DNA of 41,344 nt from Flavobacteriales bacterium UBA1937 (GTDB lineage: Bacteria; Bacteroidota; Bacteroidia; Flavobacteriales; Weeksellaceae). Where the stretch lies: assembly GCA_002337005.1 (NCBI GenBank), contig DDFD01000103.1, positions 1-41,344 on the forward strand. Direction: 5' to 3'. Numbering within the stretch: the first letter of the stretch is position 1; the number at the start of each line of letters is the position of its first letter. The position numbers were made by a program, and so were the translations under genes. The notes under the pieces are model-generated. The model was not told where the DNA came from and ran no database searches. It worked only from the letters and a program-made list of their open reading frames with translations. This document shows positions 16,030 through 25,122 of the stretch, piece after piece.

Positions 16030-16484
16030 TGCAGAAATTACTTTTACAATTAGAAGAAATAGAAAATTTAAGACAATTTTCTGACAAAACTTCTACTGAA
16101 GTTTCAGAAGCCAATGTTGGTTGGCATTTGGAGCATTCTCTCATTATTATTTCTAGAATTTTGGAAGGATTAAAAAAGTCTAATCCAAATGAATTTAAGC
16201 CTCATTTTAGTTTTCCGAAACTGATAGTAATGACTACAGGTTATATTCCTAGAAAGAAAGCGAAAGCGCCTAAATTTACTATTCCTAGTGGTGGTGAAAT
16301 TATTCAAAATATTGAAAATCTTATTGTTGATATTAAAAAAAATCTTCCCGAAGTAGAGAATCTTAATGCCAATTCTTTTGTAGAGCATCCACTTTTCGGG
16401 CATCTTAATTTGAAACAAACTCTTAAATTTCTTTACATCCATACTCATCATCATTTGAAAATTGTAAAAGATATTTTAAAATAA
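16026..16484 (+). CDS. DinB-like DUF1569 protein
   Basis: A 152-residue four-helix protein of the DinB-like superfamily, DUF1569 branch. It carries the N-terminal histidine motif VGWHLEHSL (residues 32-40) and the C-terminal EHPLFGHLNLKQTLKFLYIHTHHHLKIV. The spaced histidines are the metal-binding positions in this fold. Enzymatic role unknown; relatives are predicted metal-dependent thiol transferases or hydrolases. It overlaps lpxB by 4 bp (ATGA). A second ATG three bases later could also be used. Confidence 0.82.
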   Translation: MMQKLLLQLEEIENLRQFSDKTSTEVSEANVGWHLEHSLIIISRILEGLKKSNPNEFKPHFSFPKLIVMTTGYIPRKKAKAPKFTIPSGGEIIQNIENLIVDIKKNLPEVENLNANSFVEHPLFGHLNLKQTLKFLYIHTHHHLKIVKDILK

Positions 16485-16490
16485 AATTTT

Positions 16491-16498
16491 TATATTTG
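16491..16498 (+). promoter_or_regulatory. -7 element of comEC
   Basis: TATATTTG, 20 bp before the comEC ATG. No -33 element at the usual distance. Confidence 0.4.
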
Positions 16499-16518
16499 GT
16501 TTAATCAATAAACCAATA

Positions 16519-18282
16519 ATGAACAAGCAACCTCTCCTGCTAATGCTTTTGTATTATGTTGCAGGGATTTTTTTCTATGAATTTTTGCAAATTTCTATCC
16601 ATCAAAGTCTATTTTTGATTGGTTTTGCATTTGTTTTTATGATGCTTTCATGCTTTAAGATTACTATTTTTTTTAAAGAATTGAGAAATTATTCTCTAGG
16701 ATTTTTGTTTTTTTCGGTAGGTGTTTTTTCGCACTATTGGCATTCTAGAAAACCTGAAATTCCAAATTTTGAAGGAAAACAAACGATTGTTTTTCAACTT
16801 AATAAAAAACTCAATTCTAATAAAAAGTACAGAAAATATGAAGTTTTGGCAAAAGTTGAAGAAAATGAAATTAACGCAATTCTGTATGTTCCGAAAGAAG
16901 AAAAACAACTTGACTTTAAAAATTATTATCAAACCAAAGCTTATCTAAATGAGGTAAAAAGCACGAACAATGATTTTCAGTTTGATTATGCAAAATATCT
17001 TGCAAGAAAAGGAATTTATTATCAGAGTTTTGCTATAGATGAAATTCAAGAAGCTTCAAAAAAATCTCTCGCTATTTCTGAAAAAATCAGACAAAAAAGA
17101 CTAGAGGTTTTGAATAATATAGATGAATCTAAACTCCCCAAAAAGCAAAAAGAATTTTTAAAAGGAATCATCTTAGCAGACCGCACAGAAATGGATGCTG
17201 AAATGGTGTCAGATTTTAGCAAAAGCGGGTTGGTGCATTTTTTGGCGATTTCGGGTACGCATTTGGCGATTATTTTTTGGTTGATTTTATATCTTTTGAA
17301 ACCCATCTTTCCTGCAAAATTTAGAAAAATTCCTATAGTGCTTTCTTTGCTATTTATCTGGAGTTTTACGATTTTTATAGATTATGGAAGTTCTGTGGTC
17401 AGAAGTTGTTTAATGATTACAGCGTATTACAGTTTTGTGCTTTTACAGCGCAAGCCAGATTTGCTTCACGCAATGGCAATTGCAGGTTTTGCGATTTTAA
17501 TTTTTGATACACATCAGGTTTTTGATGTAGGGTTTCAACTCAGTTTTATAGCGGTTTTTGGGATTTTTTGGTTGAATGAACCGATTTTGAAAAATTTACC
17601 AAGAGCTAAAAATAAAATTCAAGATTTTCTGCTGAATGTGATTTCGGTGAGCTTGGCAGCGCAAATCGCCACATTGCCTTTGGTTATTTTTTATTTTCAT
17701 CAATATTCATTTTTATCTATTCTTGCCAATATAATTATAGTGCCGTTTTCGGAGGTTATTATTGTTTTTTCTTTTTTGATGACGGTTTTATTTGCCTTTA
17801 AAATAGAATTCTCTTGGTTAAGTTTTGTTTATGAAAAATTAGTAGATTTTTTGCTAAAAAGTATTCATTTTTTTGCAGACCAAGACTGGTTTTACATTAA
17901 AAATATTCCGTTGAATTGGGTTGAATTAATTATTCTTTTTGTGGTAATTTTTCTGCTTAGAAATCTATTTTTTAATCAAAGTAAGGCTTTGCTTCGTGTT
18001 TTGGGATTTACATTATTGTTTTTTATGGTTAGAATTTTTATTAATTTTTATCAATTTAAGAAAGCAGAGACATTGGTAGTAGAAAACTTTAATCAAAAAA
18101 CAATTATTCAAAAAGAAGGTAATGAAGCTATTTTTTGGGTTGATGAAAAGTCTAATGATGAAAAGCTAAAACGTTTTATAATAGAACCTTATATTACTTC
18201 TAGGCGAATTGAAAGATATGAAATTAAAGTTATTCCAAAGGGTTTTTCTGAAGTAAAAATAGGGAGTGAATTTATAAGATAA
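16519..18282 (+). CDS. comEC: ComEC/Rec2 family DNA uptake channel
   Basis: A 587-residue inner-membrane protein of the ComEC/Rec2 family, the channel that carries single-stranded DNA into the cytoplasm during transformation. Two N-terminal spans are followed by an OB-like soluble region (DUF4131, about residues 70-175) and then the competence domain, with the diagnostic LKGIILADRTEMDAEMVSDFSKSGLVHFLAISGTHLAII run at about 213-251 and about eight further spans to residue 515. The C-terminal metallo-beta-lactamase domain of Gram-positive ComEC is absent; only about 65 soluble residues follow the last span. Short forms are common in Bacteroidota. Whether the host is naturally competent is not shown. 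Confidence 0.88.
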   Translation: MNKQPLLLMLLYYVAGIFFYEFLQISIHQSLFLIGFAFVFMMLSCFKITIFFKELRNYSLGFLFFSVGVFSHYWHSRKPEIPNFEGKQTIVFQLNKKLNSNKKYRKYEVLAKVEENEINAILYVPKEEKQLDFKNYYQTKAYLNEVKSTNNDFQFDYAKYLARKGIYYQSFAIDEIQEASKKSLAISEKIRQKRLEVLNNIDESKLPKKQKEFLKGIILADRTEMDAEMVSDFSKSGLVHFLAISGTHLAIIFWLILYLLKPIFPAKFRKIPIVLSLLFIWSFTIFIDYGSSVVRSCLMITAYYSFVLLQRKPDLLHAMAIAGFAILIFDTHQVFDVGFQLSFIAVFGIFWLNEPILKNLPRAKNKIQDFLLNVISVSLAAQIATLPLVIFYFHQYSFLSILANIIIVPFSEVIIVFSFLMTVLFAFKIEFSWLSFVYEKLVDFLLKSIHFFADQDWFYIKNIPLNWVELIILFVVIFLLRNLFFNQSKALLRVLGFTLLFFMVRIFINFYQFKKAETLVVENFNQKTIIQKEGNEAIFWVDEKSNDEKLKRFIIEPYITSRRIERYEIKVIPKGFSEVKIGSEFIR

Positions 18283-18319
18283 AGAAAGTCTTATTTAGAA
18301 CCATTACAAAATACAAAAA

Positions 18320-18333
18320 ATGACATTTGTCAT
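18320..18333. promoter_or_regulatory. Palindrome upstream of sdhCAB
   Basis: ATGACA, TT, TGTCAT: perfect 6-2-6 dyad, centred about 38 bp upstream of the sdh -7 element. Symmetry and position suit a dimeric regulator of the respiratory operon; the protein is unknown. Confidence 0.45.
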
Positions 18334-18356
18334 ATTTTTGACCGCTCTATAATTCT

Positions 18357-18364
18357 TAATTTTG
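18357..18364 (+). promoter_or_regulatory. -7 element of sdhCAB
   Basis: TAATTTTG, 25 bp before the sdhC ATG. TTTG at 18337-18340 gives a short 16-bp spacer. Confidence 0.5.
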
Positions 18365-18389
18365 TGGAAATTCAAAAAAAATATAAACA

Positions 18390-19055
18390 ATGGCAGGATT
18401 AACTCAATCTACAATCGGTAGAAAGTTTTTAATGGCGCTTTCAGCAATGTTTTTGCTGATTTTCTTATTAATTCACCTCTCGGTAAATTTACTTTCATTG
18501 TTTGGTGAAGAAGGTCCTTTTAATGCAGCCTCACATTTTATGGGTTACAATCCTCTAATTCAATTTGCAATGCAACCAGTATTAATTGTTGGTGTGGTAT
18601 TTCACTTTGTGATGGGATTTGTATTGGAAATTAAAAACAAAAATGCGAGACCAGTAAAATATGCCGTAGCCAAGAATAGTGGAAACTCTACTTGGATGTC
18701 TAGAAATATGATTATTTCTGGAGCGGTTATTTTAGCATTTCTAGGTTTGCACTTCTATGATTTCTGGATTCACGAGATGAATTACAAATATCTAGAAGGT
18801 TTAGCAATTGATGAAGGGAGATATTGGGAAGAACTACACGCTAAGTTTGCAGACCCAATAAGAGTAGCATTTTATGTTATTTCTTTTGTGTTACTAGGAT
18901 TACACCTTTCTCACGGTTTTCAGTCTTCATTCCAATCTATTGGGGCAAGACATCCTAAGTATTTAAAATGTGTAAACACACTAGGAACTTGGTATTCTAT
19001 CTTAATTCCACTAGGATTTATTATAGTAGCTGTTTTTCATTTCGTAACTCAATAA
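18390..19055 (+). CDS. sdhC: Succinate dehydrogenase cytochrome b subunit
   Basis: Membrane anchor of complex II, passing electrons to menaquinone. The 221-residue protein has five predicted spans and the conserved histidines of the di-haem b558 type: LIHLSVNLLSL (first span), VVFHFVMGF (second), GLHFYDFW (third) and LLGLHLSHGFQSSFQSIG (fourth). The single large anchor and the gene order C-A-B are typical of Bacteroidota and other menaquinone users. It is 16 bp from sdhA, and the three genes form one unit from the upstream promoter to the terminator at 21901. Confidence 0.95.
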   Translation: MAGLTQSTIGRKFLMALSAMFLLIFLLIHLSVNLLSLFGEEGPFNAASHFMGYNPLIQFAMQPVLIVGVVFHFVMGFVLEIKNKNARPVKYAVAKNSGNSTWMSRNMIISGAVILAFLGLHFYDFWIHEMNYKYLEGLAIDEGRYWEELHAKFADPIRVAFYVISFVLLGLHLSHGFQSSFQSIGARHPKYLKCVNTLGTWYSILIPLGFIIVAVFHFVTQ

Positions 19056-19071
19056 TTACATCTATATTATT

Positions 19072-21084
19072 ATGAGCATTCTAGATTCTAAAATTCCTAA
19101 AGGTCCATTAGCAGACAAATGGAAAAATCATAAAGATCATATGAACTTGGTTGCACCTAACAACCGAGATAAAATTGACATTATTATCATAGGTACTGGT
19201 TTAGCTGGTGGTTCTGCTGCTGCTACATTGGCAGAGCAAGGATATAATGTAAAAGCTTTTTGCTATCAAGATTCACCAAGAAGAGCGCACTCTATTGCAG
19301 CGCAAGGTGGTATAAATGCAGCCAAAAACTATCAAAATGATGGTGATTCTGTTTACAGATTATTCTATGATACTATAAAAGGTGGAGATTACAGAGCAAG
19401 AGAAGCTAATGTACACAGATTGGCAGAAGTTTCTGCGAATATTATAGACCAATGTGTAGCGCAAGGCGTACCTTTTGGTAGAGAATATGGTGGTCAATTA
19501 GATAACCGTTCTTTCGGAGGAACTCAGGTTAAGAGAACTTTCTATGCTAAAGGACAAACTGGTCAACAATTATTACTAGGTGCATATTCTGCAATGAGCC
19601 GCCAAATTGGTAAAGGTAGAATTAAAATGTACAACCGTCACGAAATGATGGATCTAGTATTAGTAGATGGTAAAGCAAGAGGAATTATTGCTAGAAATAT
19701 GGTAACTGGCGAGATTGAAAGACATTCTGCTCACGCAGTAGTTATTGCTTCTGGTGGTTATGGTAATGTGTATTTCCTTTCTACTAATGCAATGGGAAGT
19801 AACGTATCTGCCGCTTGGAAAATTCACAAAAAAGGAGCATTTTTTGCTAATCCTTGTTTTGTACAAATTCACCCGACTTGTATTCCTGTTCATGGAACTC
19901 AGCAGTCTAAATTAACCTTGATGTCAGAATCTCTTAGAAATTCTGGTAGAATTTGGGTTCCTAAGAAAATTGAAGACGCTGTTGCCATCAGAGAAGGGAA
20001 GTTAAAACCAGAAACCATCAAAGAAGAAGATAGAGATTACTATTTAGAAAGAAGATATCCTGCATTTGGTAACTTAGTACCTAGAGACGTAGCGTCTAGA
20101 GCTGCTAAAGAAAGATGTGATGCTGGTTTCGGAATCGAAAATAATGATACTAAAGAAGGTGTTTATCTAGATTTCTCTACAGAGATTATGAAAAAAGGTA
20201 GAGAATCTGCTACAGAGAAAAACATACACAATCCTACTGAAAAACAAATCTATGATTTGGGTAAAAAATGGGTAGAAGAAAAATACGGAAACCTATTCCA
20301 AATGTATGAAAAAATAACCGCAGACGATCCTTATGTAACTCCTATGAAAATTTATCCAGCAGTTCACTACACGATGGGCGGAGTTTGGGTAGATTATAAT
20401 CTAATGAGTACCATCCCAGGATGTTTCGTAATCGGTGAAGCTAATTTCTCTGACCACGGAGCGAATAGATTGGGTGCTTCTGCTCTTATGCAAGGTTTAG
20501 CAGATGGTTATTTTGTGCTTCCTTATACCATTGCAGATTATCTTTCTGCTGATATTAGAACAGGACAAATTCCTACCAATACACCAGCATTTGATGAAGC
20601 TGAAAAAAGCATCAAAGATAAAGTAGAATTCTTCTTAAATAATAAAGGAACTCATTCTGTAGATTATTTCCACAAGAAATTAGGAAATATTATGTGGAAC
20701 AAAGTAGGAATGGGCAGAACTCCTGAAGGATTGAAAGAAGCCATCAAAGAAATAGAAGAAGTAAGAAAAGATTTCTGGCAAAATGTAAAAGTAGTAGGTG
20801 ATGCAGATGGTATGAATCCAGAATTAGAAAAAGCTTTCCGTGTAGCAGATTTCTTAGAATTAGGACAATTAATGGCTATAGATGCTCTTAATAGAAATGA
20901 ATCTTGTGGAGGGCACTTCCGTTGGGATCACGCAACTCCAGAAGGTGAAGCAGAAAGAGATGACGAAAATTACAAATATGCCGCAGTTTGGGAATATAAA
21001 GGTGATGATATCAATGCCGAAGTATTACACAAAGAAGAATTGGTGTACGAGAATATTGAAGTTAAAACTAGATCTTATAAATAA
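19072..21084 (+). CDS. sdhA: Succinate dehydrogenase flavoprotein subunit
   Basis: Catalytic subunit of complex II, oxidising succinate to fumarate with covalently bound FAD. The 670-residue product has the dinucleotide-binding motif IIIIGTGLAGGSAAATLAEQG (about residues 38-58). RRAHSIAAQGG (about 70-80) holds the histidine that forms the covalent FAD bond. The substrate/active-site regions are HPTCIPVHG and LVPRDVASRA, with the C-terminal capping region HFRWDHATPEGEAERDDEN. Length fits the B-type (Bacteroidota/Bacillus) SdhA with a long C-terminus. It is the middle gene of sdhCAB, 24 bp from sdhB. Confidence 0.97.
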   Translation: MSILDSKIPKGPLADKWKNHKDHMNLVAPNNRDKIDIIIIGTGLAGGSAAATLAEQGYNVKAFCYQDSPRRAHSIAAQGGINAAKNYQNDGDSVYRLFYDTIKGGDYRAREANVHRLAEVSANIIDQCVAQGVPFGREYGGQLDNRSFGGTQVKRTFYAKGQTGQQLLLGAYSAMSRQIGKGRIKMYNRHEMMDLVLVDGKARGIIARNMVTGEIERHSAHAVVIASGGYGNVYFLSTNAMGSNVSAAWKIHKKGAFFANPCFVQIHPTCIPVHGTQQSKLTLMSESLRNSGRIWVPKKIEDAVAIREGKLKPETIKEEDRDYYLERRYPAFGNLVPRDVASRAAKERCDAGFGIENNDTKEGVYLDFSTEIMKKGRESATEKNIHNPTEKQIYDLGKKWVEEKYGNLFQMYEKITADDPYVTPMKIYPAVHYTMGGVWVDYNLMSTIPGCFVIGEANFSDHGANRLGASALMQGLADGYFVLPYTIADYLSADIRTGQIPTNTPAFDEAEKSIKDKVEFFLNNKGTHSVDYFHKKLGNIMWNKVGMGRTPEGLKEAIKEIEEVRKDFWQNVKVVGDADGMNPELEKAFRVADFLELGQLMAIDALNRNESCGGHFRWDHATPEGEAERDDENYKYAAVWEYKGDDINAEVLHKEELVYENIEVKTRSYK

Positions 21085-21108
21085 TCTCCAACATAAAAAA
21101 AGATAATT

Positions 21109-21879
21109 ATGAGTACTAAAAAAGGATTAAATCTGACTCTGAAAATTTGGAGACAAAAAAATAATAAAACAAAAGGTCAATTTGAGACCTATAAAATATC
21201 AGACGTTTCACCAGATTCTTCATTCCTAGAAATGCTAGATATGCTTAACGAAAATCTAGTAAACGAAGGAAAAGAACCAGTAGCTTTTGATCACGATTGT
21301 AGAGAAGGTATCTGTGGTATGTGTTCGCTGTACATTAATGGTAGAGCTCACGGTCCAGATACAGGAATTACTACTTGCCAATTACACATGAGAATGTTCA
21401 AAGATGGTGAGACCATCCACATAGAACCGTGGAGAAGTGCTGCTTTCCCAGTAATCAAAGACTTGGTGGTTGACAGAAGTGCATTTGATAGAATTATGGC
21501 AGCTGGTGGTTTTGTTTCGGTAAATACTTCTGGTAACACATTAGACGCCAACGCAATCCCAGTTCCGAAAGAAGATGCTGATAAAGCAATGGATGCAGCA
21601 GCTTGTATTGGGTGTGGAGCTTGTGTAGCAACGTGTAAAAACGGTTCTGCAATGCTATTTGTAGGAGCTAAAGTTTCTCAGTTTGCCCTTTTACCTCAAG
21701 GTAGAGTAGAAGCTAACAGAAGAGTGCTTAATATGGTAAAACAAATGGACGAAGAAGGTTTCGGAAACTGTTCAAATACAGGAGCTTGCGAAATTGAATG
21801 TCCAAAAGGAATTTCTCTAGAGAATATCGCAAGAATGAACAGAGAATTTCTTGTTGCAAAGTTTACAACTGTAGAATAA
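21109..21879 (+). CDS. sdhB: Succinate dehydrogenase iron-sulfur subunit
   Basis: Electron-transfer subunit of complex II. The 256-residue product has a plant-type ferredoxin domain with the [2Fe-2S] ligands in DCREGICGMCSLYING and the later TTCQLHM. A C-terminal domain carries CIGCGACVATC and CSNTGACEIECPKGI, which together ligate the [4Fe-4S] and [3Fe-4S] clusters. All expected cysteines are present. Last gene of the operon, followed within about 20 bp by a strong terminator. Confidence 0.97.
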   Translation: MSTKKGLNLTLKIWRQKNNKTKGQFETYKISDVSPDSSFLEMLDMLNENLVNEGKEPVAFDHDCREGICGMCSLYINGRAHGPDTGITTCQLHMRMFKDGETIHIEPWRSAAFPVIKDLVVDRSAFDRIMAAGGFVSVNTSGNTLDANAIPVPKEDADKAMDAAACIGCGACVATCKNGSAMLFVGAKVSQFALLPQGRVEANRRVLNMVKQMDEEGFGNCSNTGACEIECPKGISLENIARMNREFLVAKFTTVE

Positions 21880-21900
21880 GTACTATAAACTAAATAAATT

Positions 21901-21931
21901 AAAAATCACCTCTCTGTTTGAGGTGATTTTT
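21901..21931 (+). terminator. Terminator of sdhCAB
   Basis: A 12-bp perfect stem (21901-21912 with 21920-21931) with a 7-nt loop. The right arm ends in five Ts. Confidence 0.9.
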
Positions 21932-21985
21932 CGTTAAATAATTCCCAAAATTTAAACTTTATTTTAGCAAGTAAAACTAAAAGTA

Positions 21986-21993
21986 TATTTTTG
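21986..21993 (+). promoter_or_regulatory. -7 element of the thioredoxin-like lipoprotein gene
   Basis: TATTTTTG, 35 bp before the ATG. Confidence 0.45.
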
Positions 21994-22028
21994 CTATTCA
22001 AATTATTAAAAACAATTTTAAACAAAAA

Positions 22029-23537
22029 ATGAAAAAGTATTTTTTATTATTATTTTTTGCAATTTTAATTATTTCTTGTTCTAAAGGAGGTAAAGTAACC
22101 CTTACTGGTACATTACAAAATGCCAAACCACTAGAAAGAATAGAGCTAATAGAAACCACTGGTGTAGCTACATTACCAGTTGCCAATTTTGGTACAGATG
22201 CAAAAGGAAATTTTTCTCAGACGATAGAAATTCCAAAAAATGGAGTTTACCTAATTACCTACGGTGGTAGTTCTGGTTTTATCTATCTAAAAGGAGGTGA
22301 TAAAGTAGATATAAAAGCAGATGCTATTATGTTTCCTATGAATATGCAAATCTCTGGAGATGCTAAAGGAAATACAGAATTTTTGACCGAAAGTCAGAAA
22401 TACATCAACGATTATTTGTCTAAAATTAATCAATCTGTAGCTTCTAAAAATGAATCTGAGTTCTTAAAAGAATTAGATAAATATAAAAAAGAAATTACTG
22501 CTCAATTAGACAAAATTGCAGAATCTAAAAAACCAGATAGCGATGTAAAAAAACTAAGCAAAAGTGAACTAGATGTTACATTGCTTAGAATTTCTACACA
22601 ATATGAAGCGGTACACGGGCAAATGACCAATAACCCGAATTTTAAGCCATCTGAAAAATTTAAAGAATTTCAAAAATCTTTAGAAAACGAAAATTATGTA
22701 GAAAATATGCCTACTTATAGAAACTACTTGCTTTCTAAACTAGGTGCTGATTTCCAAAAATATTTTCAAGAAACTCAGAAAGGAGTAGCTCCTAATTCTA
22801 ACATAGAGATTTTTTCTAAATTTCTAGATACTAAGAAAGATATTTCAGATAAAATTAAAGATTACCTTCTAGCTACTGTAGCTACACAGTATGATTTACA
22901 ACCGAATAATCCTAAAATACCAGAGGTAATGAAGGTGCTTAATTCTAAAGTAAAATCAGAATCTATGAAAGCTGACCTTAAAAAAGTAGAAGAAGCAATC
23001 TATGGTCTGCCTGTAGGAACAGATTACTCTAAAACAGAATTAGTAAAATTAGATGGTAAAAAATCTTCACTTTCTGAATTGAAAGGAAAACCAACAGTAG
23101 CTTTGTTCTATGCTTCTTGGAATCCGTACATTAACCAAAGCGTAATTCCTGTAATGAAAGAAATGGTAAAATTCTACGGAACAAAAATCAATTTTGCTTT
23201 TGTGAATTTAGATGATACTCAAGATCAGTTTAAGAAAACTGCCAATGCAATGTTTAAAGACATAAAAGGTGTAAATTTCTATGGTGAAAATGGAATGAAG
23301 GCGGAAATCGCAAAACAATTTGCAGTATATGGTTTCAAAATGCCAAATTTTGTAATCCTAGATAAAGATGGTAAAGTATCTAGTAGAACATTTTTTAACA
23401 TAGGTGATCCTCAGTTTGTAGATGCCCTCAATAAAGCATCAGGACTTACTCCACCTTCTGTAATGCCAAATCAAAATCAACAAATGATGCCTCCTCCTGT
23501 AGAAGAGCATTCTGCTAACGATGGGCACGGTCATTAA
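22029..23537 (+). CDS. DUF4369/thioredoxin-like lipoprotein without the CxxC motif
   Basis: A 502-residue predicted lipoprotein with lipobox IISC (acylated Cys17). The N-terminal beta domain is of the DUF4369 type (about residues 22-115: VTLTGTLQNAK, GVYLITYGGSSGFIYLKGGDKV). A helical middle (about 120-330) and a TlpA/AhpC-like thioredoxin fold (about 335-475, LVKLDGKKSSLSELKGKPTVALFYASWNPY) follow. Where active relatives have WCxxC, this protein has W364-N-P-Y-I, so both redox cysteines are gone. The cis-proline region is kept (YGFKMPNFVILDKDGK). The tail is Pro/Gln/Met-rich and ends HSANDGHGH, a possible metal-binding end. Probably a non-redox envelope protein. Confidence 0.82.
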   Translation: MKKYFLLLFFAILIISCSKGGKVTLTGTLQNAKPLERIELIETTGVATLPVANFGTDAKGNFSQTIEIPKNGVYLITYGGSSGFIYLKGGDKVDIKADAIMFPMNMQISGDAKGNTEFLTESQKYINDYLSKINQSVASKNESEFLKELDKYKKEITAQLDKIAESKKPDSDVKKLSKSELDVTLLRISTQYEAVHGQMTNNPNFKPSEKFKEFQKSLENENYVENMPTYRNYLLSKLGADFQKYFQETQKGVAPNSNIEIFSKFLDTKKDISDKIKDYLLATVATQYDLQPNNPKIPEVMKVLNSKVKSESMKADLKKVEEAIYGLPVGTDYSKTELVKLDGKKSSLSELKGKPTVALFYASWNPYINQSVIPVMKEMVKFYGTKINFAFVNLDDTQDQFKKTANAMFKDIKGVNFYGENGMKAEIAKQFAVYGFKMPNFVILDKDGKVSSRTFFNIGDPQFVDALNKASGLTPPSVMPNQNQQMMPPPVEEHSANDGHGH

Positions 23538-23563
23538 TTAAAAAATAATTGATATCAACGAAG

Positions 23564-23588
23564 CGGACTTTACGAAGTCCGTTTTTTT
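23564..23588 (+). terminator. Terminator after the thioredoxin-like lipoprotein gene
   Basis: CGGACTT (23564-23570), TACG loop, AAGTCCG (23575-23581), then seven Ts. Confidence 0.88.
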
Positions 23589-23601
23589 ATTTTTAAAAGT
23601 G

Positions 23602-23609
23602 TAATTTTG
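23602..23609 (+). promoter_or_regulatory. -7 element of rlmD
   Basis: TAATTTTG, 18 bp before the rlmD ATG at 23628. Confidence 0.5.
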
Positions 23610-23627
23610 CCAAAGTTTTAAAGAAAA

Positions 23628-25037
23628 ATGAGCAAGAAAAAGAAAAATATAATTTTAGAAAACATTAAATTAATCTCTGCAGGAGCTAAAGGTGTAGCAG
23701 TAGGTAAAACCGAAGAAGGTAAAACCGTTTTGGTTACTGGTGCAGTACCTGGTGATGTAGTAAACGCAAGAGTAAAAAAAGCAAAATCTAAATATTACGA
23801 GGCAGAGGTGCTAGAGGTTATAGAAAAATCGCCTCACAGAGTAGAGCCAAAATGTATTCACTTCGGGGTTTGTGGTGGATGTAAATGGCAAAATCTTTCT
23901 TACGAAAAACAATTAGATTTCAAACAAGAAGAAGTTTATAACAATATTAAGAGAATTGGTGGAATAGAAAATTTCGAAACATTACCTATTCTAGGCTCAG
24001 AAGAACAATATTTCTACAGAAATAAAATGGAGTTTTCTTTCTCGAATGCACGTTGGCTTACCCAATACGAAATAAGTTCCGAAGAAAATTTTGGCAATAA
24101 AGATGCACTTGGTTTCCATATTCCAGGAATGTGGAGCAAGATTTTGGATCTAAAAGAATGTTACTTACAAGAAGAACCATCTAATCAAATAAGATTGGCC
24201 GTGAGAGATTACGCTATCAAAAATGGTCTAGATTTTTATGATGTTAGAAATCAAGAAGGTTTCCTTAGAACCTTAATGCTTCGCCAGAATTCTAAAGGAG
24301 AATGGATGGTTTTGTTTCAACTATACAGAGAAGAAAAAGAAAATAGAGAAAATTTATTCCAATTTATTTTAGAAAAATTTCCTCAGATTAAAACGTTGGT
24401 CTTTGCCATTAATCCAAAATCCAATGATTCTATTTATGATTTGGATGTTCAAACTTTTTTTGGTGAAGGTTTCCTGATGGAAGAAATGGATGGTTTGCAA
24501 TTCAAAATTGGTCCAAAATCTTTCTTCCAGACCAATTATAAACAAGCTTTGGAATTGTATAGAAAGACTATAGAATTTGCAGGAATTTCTGAAAATGATG
24601 TGGTTTATGATTTATACACCGGAACAGGTACAATTGCACAATACATTGCCAAAAAAGCCAAATATGTAATCGGGATAGAATCTGTGCAAGAAGCTATAGA
24701 TGCTGCTATAGAACATGCTAAATTGAATGGATTAGAAAACTGCGAATTTCATTGTGGTGATATGAAAGAAGTTTTCACCGAAGAATTTTTAGCCAATCAT
24801 CCTAAAGCAGATGTTTTGGTTACAGATCCTCCACGTGACGGTATGCATCAAAAAGTAGTAGAACAAATTCTAAAATTAGCCCCACAAAAAATAGTCTATG
24901 TAAGTTGTAATTCTGCTACACAAGCCAGAGATTTAGCGCTGATGAAAGAAGAGTATGATGTGGTCAAGATTTTACCAGTAGATATGTTTCCGCAGACACA
25001 TCACGTAGAAAATATCGCTTTATTAATAAAAAAATAA
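23628..25037 (+). CDS. rlmD: 23S rRNA (uracil-5-)-methyltransferase RlmD
   Basis: Uses SAM to methylate C5 of a 23S rRNA uridine (U1939 in E. coli numbering). The 469-residue product has an N-terminal TRAM RNA-binding domain (about residues 1-65) and an iron-sulfur site CIHFGVCGGCKWQ (about 77-89), with a further cysteine in LKECYLQ. The SAM-binding motif is VVYDLYTGTGTIAQYIA (about 325-341). VTDPPRDGMH and the catalytic VSCNSATQARDL close the C-terminal domain. The family also contains RlmC and TrmA. The Fe-S site, TRAM and length favour RlmD, but the exact target base is inferred. Confidence 0.9.
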   Translation: MSKKKKNIILENIKLISAGAKGVAVGKTEEGKTVLVTGAVPGDVVNARVKKAKSKYYEAEVLEVIEKSPHRVEPKCIHFGVCGGCKWQNLSYEKQLDFKQEEVYNNIKRIGGIENFETLPILGSEEQYFYRNKMEFSFSNARWLTQYEISSEENFGNKDALGFHIPGMWSKILDLKECYLQEEPSNQIRLAVRDYAIKNGLDFYDVRNQEGFLRTLMLRQNSKGEWMVLFQLYREEKENRENLFQFILEKFPQIKTLVFAINPKSNDSIYDLDVQTFFGEGFLMEEMDGLQFKIGPKSFFQTNYKQALELYRKTIEFAGISENDVVYDLYTGTGTIAQYIAKKAKYVIGIESVQEAIDAAIEHAKLNGLENCEFHCGDMKEVFTEEFLANHPKADVLVTDPPRDGMHQKVVEQILKLAPQKIVYVSCNSATQARDLALMKEEYDVVKILPVDMFPQTHHVENIALLIKK

Positions 25038-25039
25038 CT

Positions 25040-25075
25040 AAATTGGGGGTTCAAAAAAGAATCCCTAATTTTTTT
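25040..25075 (+). terminator. Terminator of rlmD
   Basis: A 13-bp stem with two G-U pairs (25040-25052 with 25059-25071), an A6 loop and a seven-T tail. Confidence 0.85.
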
Positions 25076-25122
25076 AATCATATTTTGATTAAAATCTAAC
25101 CAAGAAAAGTAATTAAAATCGA

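Noticed and set aside
16519..18282. ComEC truncated by mutation
   Set aside because: Lack of the C-terminal MBL domain is common in Bacteroidota ComEC, and the frame ends cleanly before the next promoter.
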